Below, piece by piece: positions 1-11,378 of a DNA stretch of 64,000 nt. Position numbers and translations under genes: made by a program. This DNA is from Lolium rigidum. Its lineage: Eukaryota; Streptophyta; Magnoliopsida; Poales; Poaceae. Below the pieces are notes generated by a model. The model was not told where the DNA came from. It did not search any database and saw only the letters and a list, made by a program, of their open reading frames with translations. The stretch lies in NCBI RefSeq assembly GCF_022539505.1, contig NC_061514.1, positions 336,147,090 through 336,211,089 of the forward strand. The letters run 5' to 3'. How positions within the stretch are numbered: position 1 is the first letter of the stretch; each line of letters starts with the position of its first letter.

Positions 1-1342
1 AGTACTATTAGGTGTCCGAGACTGCGTGGAGTGCTACGTGCTATTGCTACTGCTGCCCGTGAGCTTGTGTTCAATTTCTGTTTGTTTTGATCAGATGGCT
101 CGGTTCGTTCTTCTAGAGGCGTAGTGGATTCCATTCATCTGTTTCACTCTGCAACCACTTAGCTATGTAGGTGCTCTGCATGTCTGTTCATGCTTTGGAA
201 TTAGAGTTGTTATGCATGATATTTCTTTGAGGGTCGATTTATTGGCGCTAATTGCTACCCTTTTTTAGGTTAGATGATCATTTTTTTCTCAATCTGCAAT
301 TCCGCACCACGAATTTTTTGCTTCCTTTTTAGCTTGTGGTCAGTAAGTCTGTCTACGGTAGCATGGTCGGTCTACAAACGTTTTGGTACCGATTGGGTTA
401 TATTTGTTGTTTTGATAACCATGGAGTAAGTTATGTGTAGACCATGTTCCATATGGCCTGCCATTATTCCACAATTAGCGTTGACAGCAAAATTTGATGA
501 TATCAGTTCCGTTCCACTTCCTTTCGAGATACACATGTTGATTCACATGGGCATCTGATGGCCTTTCAAGTATCCCTTTTGTTGTTTGGATTTGGACTGA
601 ACAAATTGCTTATATGGCTCTGGAGTATTAATGTAGATTTTCCTTTATTATCTGTGTGTTCAAATTATTGAATGCTACTTTACCCTGATACGCGATACAT
701 GTATGGCAGTTCAGTATTCTCCAAAAGCATGGATACTTTGATATGATAACATAGACTTACAGTTACAGTAACAATTATGGAGGTAGAGTAAGAATGTACC
801 TTTTTAACACAAAAACTGAATGCTAATGTGGACAGAGGCATATATCACAATGTTATTTGCTGCTCACTACTGATGCTAAAAAATGTGCTAGACAGACAGC
901 ATATATTCTGCAGACATTGCCGTGAAAACCAGAATTCCGATAAATAAAGTTGAGACATCTCTTATTTTCCAAGAGTGCAAATGTTCAGAGTGCATGTTCC
1001 TATATTTTTAATTCTTAAATAATAAGAAATTGAAAGTGTGTACTCTTATCTTTTTGAGTTTTCCGCAACAACACCAGCTAGTTGCTGACTTTGATCACTG
1101 AGGATTGGGTTTTTCCTGATTGATCTTTGGTGGGGTTGTGTTGATTGTGTGTTCCTTGTAAGTTAGAAATTGTGACCATCTAGGACAATATTGTAGTTTC
1201 TTCTGGGATATGATTGTAGTTTCTTTGTAACATGCAGTTCATCATGTGTAGATTTTTTTTTGGATGTTATATATTTTGGTACAACACAAATTATAAAGCA
1301 CTGCAACCTCGCAAATAACTTACCTTTCTGCGCACCTTGCAG
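1..1342. other. Upstream intron-like DNA, no gene seen
   Basis: AT-rich sequence without a convincing coding stretch on either strand. It ends in a pyrimidine-containing acceptor (CACCTTGCAG, ending at 1342) directly before the BPM-like exon, so I read at least its right part as an intron of that gene. The exon carrying most of the MATH domain is not visible and must lie left of the window or be missing. Confidence 0.5.
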
Positions 1343-1691
1343 GGGTTACAAACGTTTCTTCAAACGATCTGGCCTGGAAACATCAGATTATCTTAAAGAT
1401 GATTGCCTTTTAGTGAACTGCACCGTTGGTGTTGTTCAATCACACACTGAAGGGCCAAAGATATACAGGATACCAGTGCCACAATCAAACATGTCTCAGC
1501 ATATTGGGCATCTGCTGAGTAGTGGAAAGAGAACGGACATCACATTTGAAGTCGACGGGGAGATGTTTCCTGCTCACAAGGTGGTACTTGCGGCCCGATC
1601 GCCAGTTTTTAGGGCCCAGCTTTTTGGGCCCATGAAAGATAAAAACATGAGGTGCATAACAATTGAAGACGTGGAGGCTCCTGTCTTCAAG
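1343..1691 (+). CDS. MATH-BTB (BPM-like) protein, internal exon
   Basis: One exon of 349 nt bounded by a CAG acceptor and a GT donor (AAG^GTGACT). It encodes the end of a MATH domain ([20 protein letters not shown], then [13 protein letters not shown]) and runs into the start of a BTB/POZ domain ([20 protein letters not shown], then [19 protein letters not shown]). In plants such proteins are substrate adaptors of CUL3 ubiquitin ligases: MATH binds the target and BTB binds CUL3 and dimerises. The reading frame enters with one base from the previous exon, and codons start at 1344. The exon has no internal stop. The next exon, which should continue the BTB domain, is not found up to position 64000. 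It may lie in the 100-N gap, beyond the window, or have been lost when the transposon block inserted. The domain assignment is strong; whether the gene is functional cannot be judged. Confidence 0.85.
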
Positions 1692-2212
1692 GTGACTCTC
1701 CTTTTATTTTGTTTCATTTTGCTTAACTTACATTCCTTTCTGTCCCATCTAGTTTGTTACCACCATAGTCTGTTACCGCCACAATGTCTTGTGGCTTTTT
1801 CCGCGCTATCATTTTTCTACATTGCATCATCAAGGTGATACAAGGAATTTACTTTTCTATAAAGCAACATGGTTGAAACACAACTTCAGTTGGCGGCAGT
1901 GGTGAATGTAGAATGTTGCTGCTGTGATGAAGTATAATAATACTGAAAAAAATGTGAGAGGTTGGTGTAACTATGAAGTGATATCATTTTCAGATGGTCT
2001 TGCCCTTTTGAATGATATATTTAGAGTACCGGATGAACCCAAATAAAGTGTAACACACTGTCGATGTGCTGTTTTCACTTTTCACATTGTTTCTGCATCC
2101 ATCTTTTAAGGCTAATGTATTTGAAGCAATATGCTACTTGCAAACACCCTAGTTTTCATCTAAGGGCTGTATTTTCCATTGTAGCTCTAGTTCATCCAGT
2201 TTTAACTTGGTC
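1692..2212 (+). other. Presumed intron of the BPM-like gene
   Basis: Begins with the GTGACT donor after the BPM-like exon and is T-rich, as grass introns are. No coding continuation of the BTB domain is present before the gap at 2213. Confidence 0.5.
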
Positions 2213-2312
2213 NNNNNNNNNNNNNNNNNNNNNNNNNNNNNNNNNNNNNNNNNNNNNNNNNNNNNNNNNNNNNNNNNNNNNNNNNNNNNNNNNNNNNNNN
2301 NNNNNNNNNNNN
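2213..2312. other. Assembly gap (100 N)
   Basis: Exactly 100 N, the usual placeholder for a join of unknown size. Sequence on the two sides need not be adjacent in the genome, which matters for deciding whether the transposon block lies inside the BPM-like gene. Confidence 0.98.
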
Positions 2313-2573
2313 ATGCAAGCGGGACTTTGAGGGTGTCCCGCACGGTCTCACATTTGTTTAGTGGGTGTTCCGCGGGAGCCTGCGCGCCGGTGCTCAGGAT
2401 CTAACATATGCCTATCAATAGTTCAATACCCACATATATGTTTGCTACTGCCCACAAAACACACATGTGGCACACAACTGTGAACAAAATCAACAGTTAC
2501 ACGAGCGACCAAGCTGGCGGCAGCTGAGGAACACCAATACTGCCACCGGGTAGGGCAGTTCTCGGCCATCTTC
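2313..2573. other. Left flank of the transposon block, no gene seen
   Basis: About 260 bp of unrecognised sequence ending ...GCCATCTTC immediately before the CACTGGT terminus. The last three bases (TTC) are the expected place for a CACTA 3-bp target duplication. Confidence 0.5.
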
Positions 2574-2800
2574 CACTGGTAGAAAAAGGGGCTTTAGTTC
2601 CGGTTCGCAACTGCCATTAGTCGCGGTTGCGCAACCGGGACTAATGAAGCGCGACTAAAGGCTCCCCTTTAGTCGCGGTTGCTTACGAACCGCGACTAAA
2701 GGCACGTCCATGTGACCGCCAGCAGTCCGTCGGGGCGGAGGACCTTTAGTCGCGGTTCTCCTGGCCAACCGCGACTAAAGGCCTCCGCAGGTTTAGGGTT
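2574..2800. repeat. CACTA terminal inverted repeat and subterminal hairpins
   Basis: After the CACTGGTAGAAAAAGGGG terminus come paired copies of CTTTAGTCGCGGTT and its complement AACCGCGACTAAAGG (near 2671-2702 and 2751-2782), each able to form a hairpin. CACTA transposases bind such subterminal motifs. The same series, in mirror image, is found at 62490-62715. Confidence 0.85.
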
Positions 2801-3053
2801 TTAGCCCCCCCCCCCCTAAATCTGGTTTATTTTTAGTTTGTAATTGTTTTATTTCTTTTATATATTTTTTTGTGTTTTATTTTAATTTTGAAGAAGTTTC
2901 AGTACACATATTCTATGGTACTATATACATGCATATGAATGTACAATTTCAAACAAATTTGAAATTAGAACCAAGAAAATTCAAGGGGAATATACAATAT
3001 ATATTCAATATCGGATGACCATATACAATTTTGAACAAGTTTCCATACATAAT

Positions 3054-6000
3054 TTACTTCATCCACAGTTTTACGTTCTCGTAATAGTGTTCTCCTTTAG
3101 GATGGAGGACTCCCCTCATGAACCATCCTGCTAGTTCCTCTTGAAGTGGTCGGAAGCGAGCTTCTGGACTAAGCGTCTTCCGGAGGTTAATCCTCTTGAC
3201 GTTGTTATCAGACGGCTGCCGCTCAGAGGTGTATCTCCGGATCATCTCACAAACATAGTATCTGATACGTCTCCGACGTATCGATAATTTCTTATGTTCC
3301 ATGCCACATTATTGATGATATCTACATGTTTTATACACATTATATGTCGTATTTATGCATTTTCCGGCACTAACCTATTAACGAGATGCCGAAGAGCCAG
3401 TTGTTGTTTTCTGCTGTTTTTGGTTTCAGAAATCCTACAAAGAAAATATTCTCGGAATTGGACGAAATCAACGCCCAGGGTCCTATTTTTGCACGAAGCT
3501 TCCAGAAGACCGAGGGGGGAAGGAAGTGGGGCCACGAGGCGCCGACACAACAGGGCGGCGCGGCCCATGCCCTGGCCGCGCGGCCCTGGCGTGTGGGGCC
3601 CTCGTGTGCCCCCCCCCCCCCGCGTTGCCCTTCCGCCTACTTAAAGCCTTCGTCGCGAAACCCCCAGTACCGAGAGCCACGATACGGAAAACCTTGCGAG
3701 ACGCCGCCGCCGCCAATCCCATCTCGGGGGATTCGGAGATCGCCTCCGGCACCCTGCCGGAGAGGGGAATCATCTCCCGGAGGACTCCTCACCGCCATGG
3801 TCGCCTCCGGAGTGATGAGTGAGTAGTTCACCCCTGGACTATGGGTCCATAGCAGTAGCTAGATGGTTGTCTTCTCCTCATGTGCTTCATTGTCGGATCA
3901 TGTGAGCTGCCTAACATGATCAAGATCATCTATCTGTAATTCTATATGTTGTGTTTGTCGGGACCCGATGGATAGAGAATACTATGTTATGTTGATTATC
4001 AATCTATTACCTATGTGTTGTTTATGATCTTGCATGCTCTCCGTTATTAGTAGAGGCTCTGGCCAAGTTTTTGCTCTTAACTCCAAGAGGGAGTATTTAT
4101 GCTCGATAGTGGGTTCATACCTCCATTAAATCCGGGACAGTGACAGAAAGTTCTAAGGTTGTGGATGTGTTGTTGCCACTAGGGATAAAACATTGATGCT
4201 ATGTCCGAGGATGTAGTTATTGATTACATTATGCACCATACTTAATGCAATTGTCTGTTGTTTTGCAACTAAATACTGGAAGGGGTTCGGATGATAACCT
4301 GAAGGTGGACTTTTTAGGCATAGATGCATGCTGGGATAGCGGTCTATGTACTTTGTCGTAATGCCCAATTAAATCTCACAATATTCATCATATCATGTAT
4401 GTGCATTGTTATGCCCTCTCTATTTGTCAATTGCCTGACTGTAATTTGTTCACCCAACATGCTATTTATCTTATGGGAGAGACACCTCTAGTGAACTATG
4501 GACCCCGGTCCATTCTTTTACATCGAATACAATCTGTTGCTATTGTTCTTTACTGTTCTTTGCAAACAATCATCATCCACACTATACATCTAATCCTTTG
4601 TTACAGCAAGCCGGTGAGATTGACAACCTCCCTGTTTCGTTGGGGCAAAGTACTTTGGTTGTGTTGTGCAGGTTCCACGTTGGCGCCGGAATCTCTGGTG
4701 TTGCGCCGCACTACATCCCGCCGCCATCAACCTTCAACGTGCTTCTTGGCTCCTCCTGGTTCGATAAACCTTGGTTTCTTTCTGAGGGAAAACTTGCCGC
4801 TGTGCGCATCATACCTTCCTCTTGGGGTTCCCAACGGACGTGTGCTGTACACGCCATCAGTATCCACATAGTATTCATATGCGAACCGTCTCCAAACCCT
4901 ACGAGGCAAAGAAAATTGAATGAACAAGAGAGTTATTAGTTACTTGATATTAGGAAATGAACGAAATAGGCCGATCGATATAGAGCGCAAATGAATGAAA
5001 ATAATTACTTTTGCATCATTCTTCTCATGTCGACCCAAAGCTTTGGATCCATATTCAGAGAGTCGATGACGAGAACTGAGGAGGTGTGAAATTGAATTAC
5101 TAGCAGAATCCAGTGGAACCTACGGACACGATACATGCACAGTCATGCATAACTCATCGATTAGCCACATACCATGCATGGAGTAAACAAAAGATAATGT
5201 GCTTAAGACATAAACACTCACCCAAAATGGAAAGGAAATAGAATTTCACTTTTGAGTTGCTGCTTTGTAAGAAAAAGCCACAGGTCTTGCTCCACGTCGG
5301 CGGGGTGTTTTTCTAACACATATGCATTAACGATTTGTGGGTCAATGAACCCAACATCATGGATGTTCCTTATTCTGCATTCCCTAATCTTCATTCTGCA
5401 TAATAGCGTACACAACAATATAGTTAGGACAATATATATATAGTGCAGGCAATGAACAAGATGGGGTAGAAATAAATCACTTACAGAACGTAGCAACTGA
5501 TGATAGATTTGTCGAGCTCGCGCAGATTGAACAGCTGGAACAATTCACTCAGATGAACTGTTACATAGTAATGTTTGAAGTGATGCTCATGTCTAACTTC
5601 CGCATAAATATATTCTTTGGCGGCGTTATTTTTTATGTAACCCTTGTACCAACGTAGCAGATTTTGCATTTGTGGAGGTAGATCCTCTTCCTGCGCAGGC
5701 TCGACGAGAGGCCCATTCGGCACATATGTAATTGCTACCTCACTTATTGGCGCCTCCTCAAGGCCTAACACTGCACGAAGAGTCATACCGATCTGGGCCG
5801 CTTGTTCTCTGGCACCCGTTACAGTCATTCCCTGTGCTGCCGCAGCTGCTATGATTGTGGGGTCCATTAGTTCAGCATCCGGACCGGTGGCTTTCACTAT
5901 GAGCGGGGGATCGATTGTTTACTTTGTTCCCCGAGATGGGCAACTCGTTTCCCGCTTTCTTTACTTTCTAATTCTTTCTCGGCCTCCTCCAAGGATTTCT

Positions 6001-8360
6001 TCTCCTGCTTCTCCGCCAACTCTTTCTTCTTCTTGAACATGGGTGCTTGCCTACGAAGTTCACGTGCATAGTCGTCAGGCAGATTCTTCGCGGCTTGGGA
6101 CGGTGTGCTCAAAAATGACTTAGCCCACTTCTTTTGCTTGTCAGAAAATACTGGCTTGGGCTCGGGCTCTCTTTTCGCCTTCATATCCGCCTTCCATTTC
6201 TCATAATCAGCAGTCGTGGCCGCGTCAGTTTCCTCGGCACTACGTTCCCAAGGACTTGTGGGGAGAGGCTTCAGTGATGGCTCCGGTACCTTTGTGGTCT
6301 TAGGTACATAAGGGTCCGGGTTAATAGTCCAGGACTGCTTATGCTTCTTCGCCGGAGGTGGATTGGGGGGCGGCGTCTGATCACCCGCCGAACGAGGACT
6401 GGGGGCGGCGGCTGATCACCCGCCGGAGGTTGTGGACTGGGGGGCGGCGTCGGCTGACGTGAAGGAGGTGTAGGTGAACCACCACCACCACCACCGCCGC
6501 CACCGCCACCACCACCGGAGGGGCGTGGACTTGTTGGCCTTAGCGCCTCGCCTAGAAACTTGATAAACTTCTTTTTCCATAGAATGAACTGGCGCTTGAC
6601 ACCTCCAAGTCTTCTCTCCCCTTCGGGTGGAGCATAGTCAATATCCAGGTCCTCAAAACCCTGGGACTATGTCCTCCACCGTGACATGAGCATAGCCATC
6701 TTGAATGGGGTTGTTGTGGTGGAGTGCTCCAGATAAACATGGTAAAGCACTGCCGATGGCTACCTTCATGGACATGTTCCCAATTGGATAATGCAGATGA
6801 TATTCTTTCATCTCCTTTACATCGTCCACGGGGTAGCGAGGAGGCTCCGGTGCAGTAATATCGATCGCCGGTGCATTAGCAGTAGCCGGCGGGGCCTCCG
6901 TGGAAGCCACGCTGCTTCTCCGCTGCGGCTTCCGAGATCCGCTGGATGATCTTCATGCGTCCCAGCTGCCGATCTTTCTTGTACTAGTATATTCAGGGTT
7001 TTCTTCATCTCATCGAATTCCGATGCCAACCGCGCCACAACATCTGCATCCCGATCCATCTTTCTCTTACGGCTTCTGTAACCAAACGGGTCATCGTCCT
7101 GGGAGAACCCTATTTTCCACGGAATGGCCCCCATGCCTCGTACACGTCCTCCGTGTTCAGGATTCCCGAGGGCTTTTGTCAGCGCGTCGTTCTCTCTGTT
7201 GAACTTGATCTTCCCCTGTTGAGCATCCCTCATTGCATCAATAAGGGCTTGGGTGGGTTTAAACGTTTTGTTCCGGTGAACACACGCCCCTGTCTCCGGG
7301 TGTAGCGTTCCCCCATGCCCGTACCACCAGCTTTTGGCCCTTGGGTCCCATCCCTCCGTACCTAGAGGGATTCCTCGCGCCCTCAGGTCGTTCTCCATCT
7401 TCTCCCACTTAGGCTCCGAAAGGCGATACCCTCCTGGCCCCATAATATGATTGTACTCCTTCTTAGCCGCATTTTCCTTATTTTTTTCGATATTTCAATG
7501 AACTACTCCGATTTATTTTGCCTCACAAATTTTGGCCAATCATCTTTCAGTTTCTCATATTGTCCTTTGAAATCCGGAGTCTTGTTCTGGTTGACATAGT
7601 CACGGGCTAGATTTTGCTTGAATTTTCGGAATGCGTCGGCCATCTTATGAAGAGCGAACTGTTTGACTAGCCTCCTCCTCTCCTTGTTTTCCGGAATCTT
7701 GTTACCCAATTCATCGAATTTGTTGTATTCCGGAGGTAGAACGAAATGTTCCATAAGATTTTTCAAGCAATATTTTTTTGTTCTCTTCTCAACAAAACTG
7801 AAACCAAGACGTGCCTTCTTTGCCTCATTCCACTCCTGGACGGTGATCGAGACGTTGTCTCTTACAACGGCTCCGCATTGGTTGATAAACTTGGTGGAGT
7901 TCTTGTGGGGCTCCAGCGGCTTGCCGGTTGCACTGACAACCTCGATGGTATATGTTTCTCCTTGTTTCAGCGTCTTGGTTGCGCCACGCTTTGACGACGT
8001 ACTCGATTGTTTCGACGATCCGGCCGAGGGCTAAAATAAGAAAGAGAGTCGCGCGCGTTAGTACACACATATTTATTCAAATCAGTAAGTTTGTATCACC
8101 AGAGGCTCAATGTATATATATACCTCGCCGGAGGTGGTTGCTACTTGCAATTGAAGATCGTCGTTTATCGACGTTTCTTCGTCATCATCTCGCTGACGGC
8201 CTTCATCTTGACCGTCAAGGTTCAGATAAGAAGAGATATCCTCTTCTTCATCTTGTTTGGTCGGCACATAAAGAACATCGCCGTTTATGAGGCCCATTAT
8301 ATGTTCTTCAGCTTCCGGATCATAGTTGGCCATAATCGGGTCAGCTCTATCGTCCGCCAT
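3054..8360 (-). pseudogene. ULP1-like (C48) protease gene of a CACTA element
   Basis: A multi-exon minus-strand gene starting at 8360 (MADDRADPIMANYDPEAEEH; exon 1 8360-8124, exon 2 from 8030). A central region resembles the DUF8039-like segment of plant transposon proteins (PIQDGYAHVTVEDIVPGF, 6660-6910). A poly-Gly/Pro tract follows (about 6480-6520), then a charged region, then the C-terminal ULP1 peptidase fold (FHWILLVIQF and VLVIDSL near 5060-5115, YYVCEMIRRYTSE at 3230-3262). It is broken in several places: a TAG at 7503-7505, a one-base loss near 7485, frameshifts near 6940 and 6655 (TTTT for TTT), a lost C near 5905, an internal deletion of roughly 90 bp near 4885 relative to the right arm, and the solo LTR. 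Such SUMO-protease-like genes are often carried by grass CACTA and Mutator elements; their role is not settled. Confidence 0.8.
3263..4859 (+). mobile_element. Solo LTR, TGATACGTCTCC family, with GTATC duplication
   Basis: A 1597-bp LTR beginning TGATACGTCTCCGACG and ending ACGCCATCA, flanked by GTATC at 3258-3262 and 4860-4864. Removing the LTR and one GTATC restores the ULP1-like reading seen in the right arm around the catalytic cysteine region (CACAAACATAGTATCCACATAG on this strand in two pieces). It is very similar along its whole length to the LTR at 52167-53762. No internal retrotransposon sequence remains, as expected after LTR-LTR recombination. Confidence 0.9.
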
Positions 8361-9250
8361 ATGTCAGTCCTGAAAACATGTAGTAAAAACTAATTAATTA
8401 AGTGAAGAAGGGGGCGGTGGCGGTGGCGAAAGGGGGGCGGTGGCGGTGGCGGTGGCGAAAGGGCGGTGGCAAAGGGGAGTCCGACTACGACTTGGCCAGC
8501 GTTATCACATCTCTTCTACATATAAAGAGAGAGGGCGACGAGGGAGGCGAGAGGGGGGACGCGTATTAGATGTGTATATGCGGACGATCGACCTCGCCTC
8601 GCAGTGACCGTGTGACCGAGAGACCGCCGCAGTGACGGGGCGGCAGACGACGCGTCACGGAGAGGGAGGCGGAGGAGGACAGCGCTTCGCGTCGAGGGCG
8701 GCGAGGGTGGCGATCCTCTCTCTCGTAAAAAAACAAAAAAAAACCCGCGCTTATACGGAGGGGGCGGTGAGGGCCTCGCCGCCCCCTCCGTATAGACGCG
8801 GGGTCGGTGCGTTTACAAAATTAGCACTATTTTAAGTTTTCAAATTGTTAAGTTTACAAAATTTTAAGTCAATTTTGTTTAACAAATTAATTGTGAGTTC
8901 ATGAAAAAAAAAACAAAAAAAGGGCCGCCGGTCGGCCCCTTCTCGCCTCTCCCTCTCCTCTCTCTGTAACGGCGTGCGGCGGTGCGGGCGGCGGGCGAGG
9001 GCGGCGCGGGCGGCGGGCGAGGGCGGCGAGGGCGGCGCGGGCGGCGGCCGCGCGCGGCGCGAAGTACACGGGCAGACGAGTGGCGCGGCGACGTACGGCG
9101 ACGGCGAGCGCGGCGACGGCGCGGCGCTCTCGGGCAGCCTAACGGCGACGAGGGCGACGACGAGGGTGGGCGAGGACGGCGCGGCTGCAGGCGATCGGTT
9201 CGGCGGAGAAGAAGAGTGGCGCGGCGGTTCGCGCCACGCGAATTTATAGG
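8361..9250. promoter_or_regulatory. GC-rich upstream region of the ULP1-like gene
   Basis: Runs of GGCGGTGGCGGTGGCG near 8410-8460, an ATATAAAG TATA-like element at 8519-8526 and GGCGGCGAGGGCGGCG repeats at 8980-9050. Long ORFs read through here because of base composition and look like artefacts. I infer leader or promoter function only from position. Confidence 0.4.
8744..8803. repeat. Long near-perfect palindrome
   Basis: Arms of about 30 bp with core ATACGGAGGGGGCGG on one side and CCGCCCCCTCCGTAT on the other, and almost no loop. It lies upstream of the ULP1-like gene, next to a short A-rich run. Confidence 0.8.
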
Positions 9251-9357
9251 GGGAACCCTTTAGTCGCCAGCTTTTTCGCCAGCTTTTTCGTTCCCGCGAC
9301 TAAAGGGTTTTTCGCCAGCTTTTTCGTTCCCGCGCGCAAAGACCTTTAGTCGGTATT
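9251..9357. repeat. Subterminal-type motifs with GCCAGCTTTTTCG repeats
   Basis: CTTTAGTCGCCAGCTTTTTCG occurs in repeated partial copies with the inverse GCGACTAAAGG, resembling the terminal hairpins at 2574-2800 but in the interior of the element. Confidence 0.5.
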
Positions 9358-9730
9358 TTTCAAAATACTTTTCTTTTTCAAAATGTTAAAAATACATATA
9401 ATATATCAATAAATTCAGAAAAATAAAACTAATTCATTTCAAAATCTTAAAATACAAATAATATATCAAAAAATTCAGAAAAATAAAACTAATTCAATTC
9501 AAAATCTTAAAAATACAAATAATATATCAAAAAATCAGAAAAATAAAACTAATTCAATTCAAAATCTTAAAAATACAAATAATATATCAAAGAATTCAGA
9601 AAAATGAAACTAATTCATTTCAAAATGTTAAAAATACAAATAGTATATCAAAAAATTAAGAAAAGTAAAACTAATTCAATTCAAAATGTTAAAAATACAA
9701 ATAATATATCAATAAAATCAGAAAAATCCA
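9358..9730. repeat. AT-rich tandem array, about 62-bp unit
   Basis: Six imperfect head-to-tail units containing CAGAAAAATAAAACTAATTC, then CAAAATCTTAAAAATACAAA and TAATATATCAA. Units vary by single-base changes and small indels. No coding content. Confidence 0.85.
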
Positions 9731-9889
9731 ATTTCTTCCCTCATCTGTCTTCCTGCCCCCCGCTTCCCACCAGTTCTTCCCGGCCACCTCTGTCTTTCCA
9801 CAAGTTTTCCTCGGCCCGTCTTCCCGCCAGTTCTTTCCCGCATATGTCTTCCCGCCATTTCTTCACGCCTCTGTCTTCCCGCCTCTGTC

Positions 9890-10150
9890 TTTCATGGGCT
9901 TGCAGGAAAAAATTCCGAGGCGCAACTTCCGAAGATGTCGTAGGGCGTGTAAACCAACGACATCTTCGAGAAGTTGCGCCACGGGAGATTTTCCAACCCT
10001 TTACCCAACACTGTTAGAGGAGATGGAGTCTTTCACGGGCCTGCAGGAAAATTTTCCCGAGGAGCAACTTCCGAAGATGTCGTAGGGCGTGTGCACCGAC
10101 GACATCTTCGAGAAGTTGCGCCACGGGAGATTTTCCAACCCTTTACTCCG
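9890..10150. repeat. Two-copy tandem repeat (about 141 bp) with internal hairpins
   Basis: Both copies hold GCAACTTCCGAAGATGTCGT followed, after a short loop, by its near inverse ACGACATCTTCGAGAAGTTG and then GCGCCACGGGAGATTTTCC. The start of copy 2 is displaced about 141 bp from copy 1. Each copy can fold into a long stem. Confidence 0.8.
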
Positions 10151-10340
10151 TCCATGGGGATGAAACTCTCCCTACCTGCTAGGTTGGCTTGTTGGTCTTC
10201 TTGCCAAGGCGTATCGATGCTCCTTTTATAGGCACGGCGCCGCTTCTGCTTTGTCTTGTTCCTCCGATAGGGCGTCGTGCGCTACATGCTTTATCTCATC
10301 GAGCAGTGCGTCCACCCACGCGTCCTTATCCTGCCGATAG

Positions 10341-10651
10341 CTTTAGTCACGGTTGCACCCTCCAGCCGGGACTAAAGCTTACCCAAACGTCCTTATCCCA
10401 CCGACAATTTTCTTAGATGAAACAAAAATCACATTTAGTCCCGGTTGCACCCACCAGCCGGGACTAAAGCTTACCCAGACGTGCTTATCCCACCGACAGT
10501 TTTGTTAGATGATACAAGACCACCTTTAGTCCCGGTTGCACCCACCAGCCGGAACTAAAGCTTACCCAGACGTGCTTATCCCACCGACAGTTTTGTTAGA
10601 TGATACAAAACCACCTTTAGTCCCGGTTGCACCCACCAGCCGGGACTAAAG
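10341..10651. repeat. Internal array of CACTA subterminal hairpins, about 92-bp unit
   Basis: About three and a half head-to-tail units. Each has TTTAGTCCCGGTTGCACC, a short loop, AGCCGGGACTAAAG, then the spacer TTACCCAGACGTGCTTATCC and CACCGACAGTTTTGTTAGATG. The hairpin motif is the type normally found near CACTA termini, but here it lies about 8 kb inside. Confidence 0.85.
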
Positions 10652-10826
10652 GTTAGATGACCAGCTCTGGATTCCTCTTCTTCCCGCCATTTCTTCCCTG
10701 TCTTCCCGCCACTTTCTTCCCGCCTCCTGTCTTCCCGCTCCCATTTTTCCCGCCATTTCTCACTACATATATGTAGCCCGGCTTGGCCAGCATTATCACA
10801 TCTCTACAATCTATCATCACTCTCTC

Positions 10827-11378
10827 ATGGCTTCCACCGCACCCACTCTAACCTACCAGCAGGTGGAGGAGCTTTGTGCCTCGAACTACCCTTGCCCACC
10901 GGGCTACCGCGTCCCCGCCGACTGGAGCCTAAGCGCCGGAGGCGTGCCGGTCCCTCCCGTCCCTCAGGGTACTGCGTGCCGGGCGGCCATCACGAACCAC
11001 TACTACCTCGATCTCACGCCGGAGCAGCGGATGAATCCACGCTGGCATCCCGATAACCAGCATATTTGGGACACCTTCTTCATCAATCGGCGTGACAGGG
11101 CGCTCGCCAGGTATGAGGAGGACGGTCTGCCTCCTGGGAACTTCCACGAGGCCGGCCGTCGGCTATGGTGGTACGGCCGGACTCTACAGAGCGTCATGGA
11201 CTACATCACGGCCGGCGATATCCCCCGCCTGCGCTACCCTCAGTTCGAGCCACGAGCGCCGCCCGACGACAGCGACGACAACGGCGGCAACTTAGAAGGC
11301 GACGACTACCAGTACAACGGCGGCGACTATGAAGACTACGAGTATGCATATTATACGCCTAGGCAGGAGTATGACTAA
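10827..11378 (+). CDS. Unknown CACTA-borne protein, 183 aa, intact ORF
   Basis: An uninterrupted ORF starting ATGGCTTCCACCGC and ending in TAA before the 67-bp repeat. The N-terminal half is Pro-rich (CPPGYRVPADWSLSAGGVPV), the middle has conserved-looking aromatics (MNPRWHPDNQHIWDTFFINR, RLWWYGRTLQSV), and the C-terminal 40 residues are very acidic and tyrosine-rich (DDSDDNGGNLEGDDYQYNGG). There is no signal peptide or membrane segment. It lies between the ULP1-like and tnp2 genes, on the opposite strand. I recognise it only as an ORF that accompanies grass CACTA elements; its position suggests an accessory, perhaps DNA- or transposase-binding role, but that is inference. Unlike its neighbours it carries no visible lesion. 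Confidence 0.6.
   Translation: MASTAPTLTYQQVEELCASNYPCPPGYRVPADWSLSAGGVPVPPVPQGTACRAAITNHYYLDLTPEQRMNPRWHPDNQHIWDTFFINRRDRALARYEEDGLPPGNFHEAGRRLWWYGRTLQSVMDYITAGDIPRLRYPQFEPRAPPDDSDDNGGNLEGDDYQYNGGDYEDYEYAYYTPRQEYD

Noticed and set aside
2064..2404. ORFs crossing the 100-N gap at 2213-2312
   Set aside because: They are open only because N codons are not stops.
3386..3826. Overlapping plus- and minus-strand ORFs inside the LTR at 3263-4859
   Set aside because: GC-rich LTR sequence gives open frames on both strands; the same frames recur in other LTR copies with indels, and no domain is present.
8974..9263. Gly/Arg-rich ORFs upstream of the ULP1-like gene
   Set aside because: Two frames are open at once over GGCGGCGAGG repeats; composition artefact.
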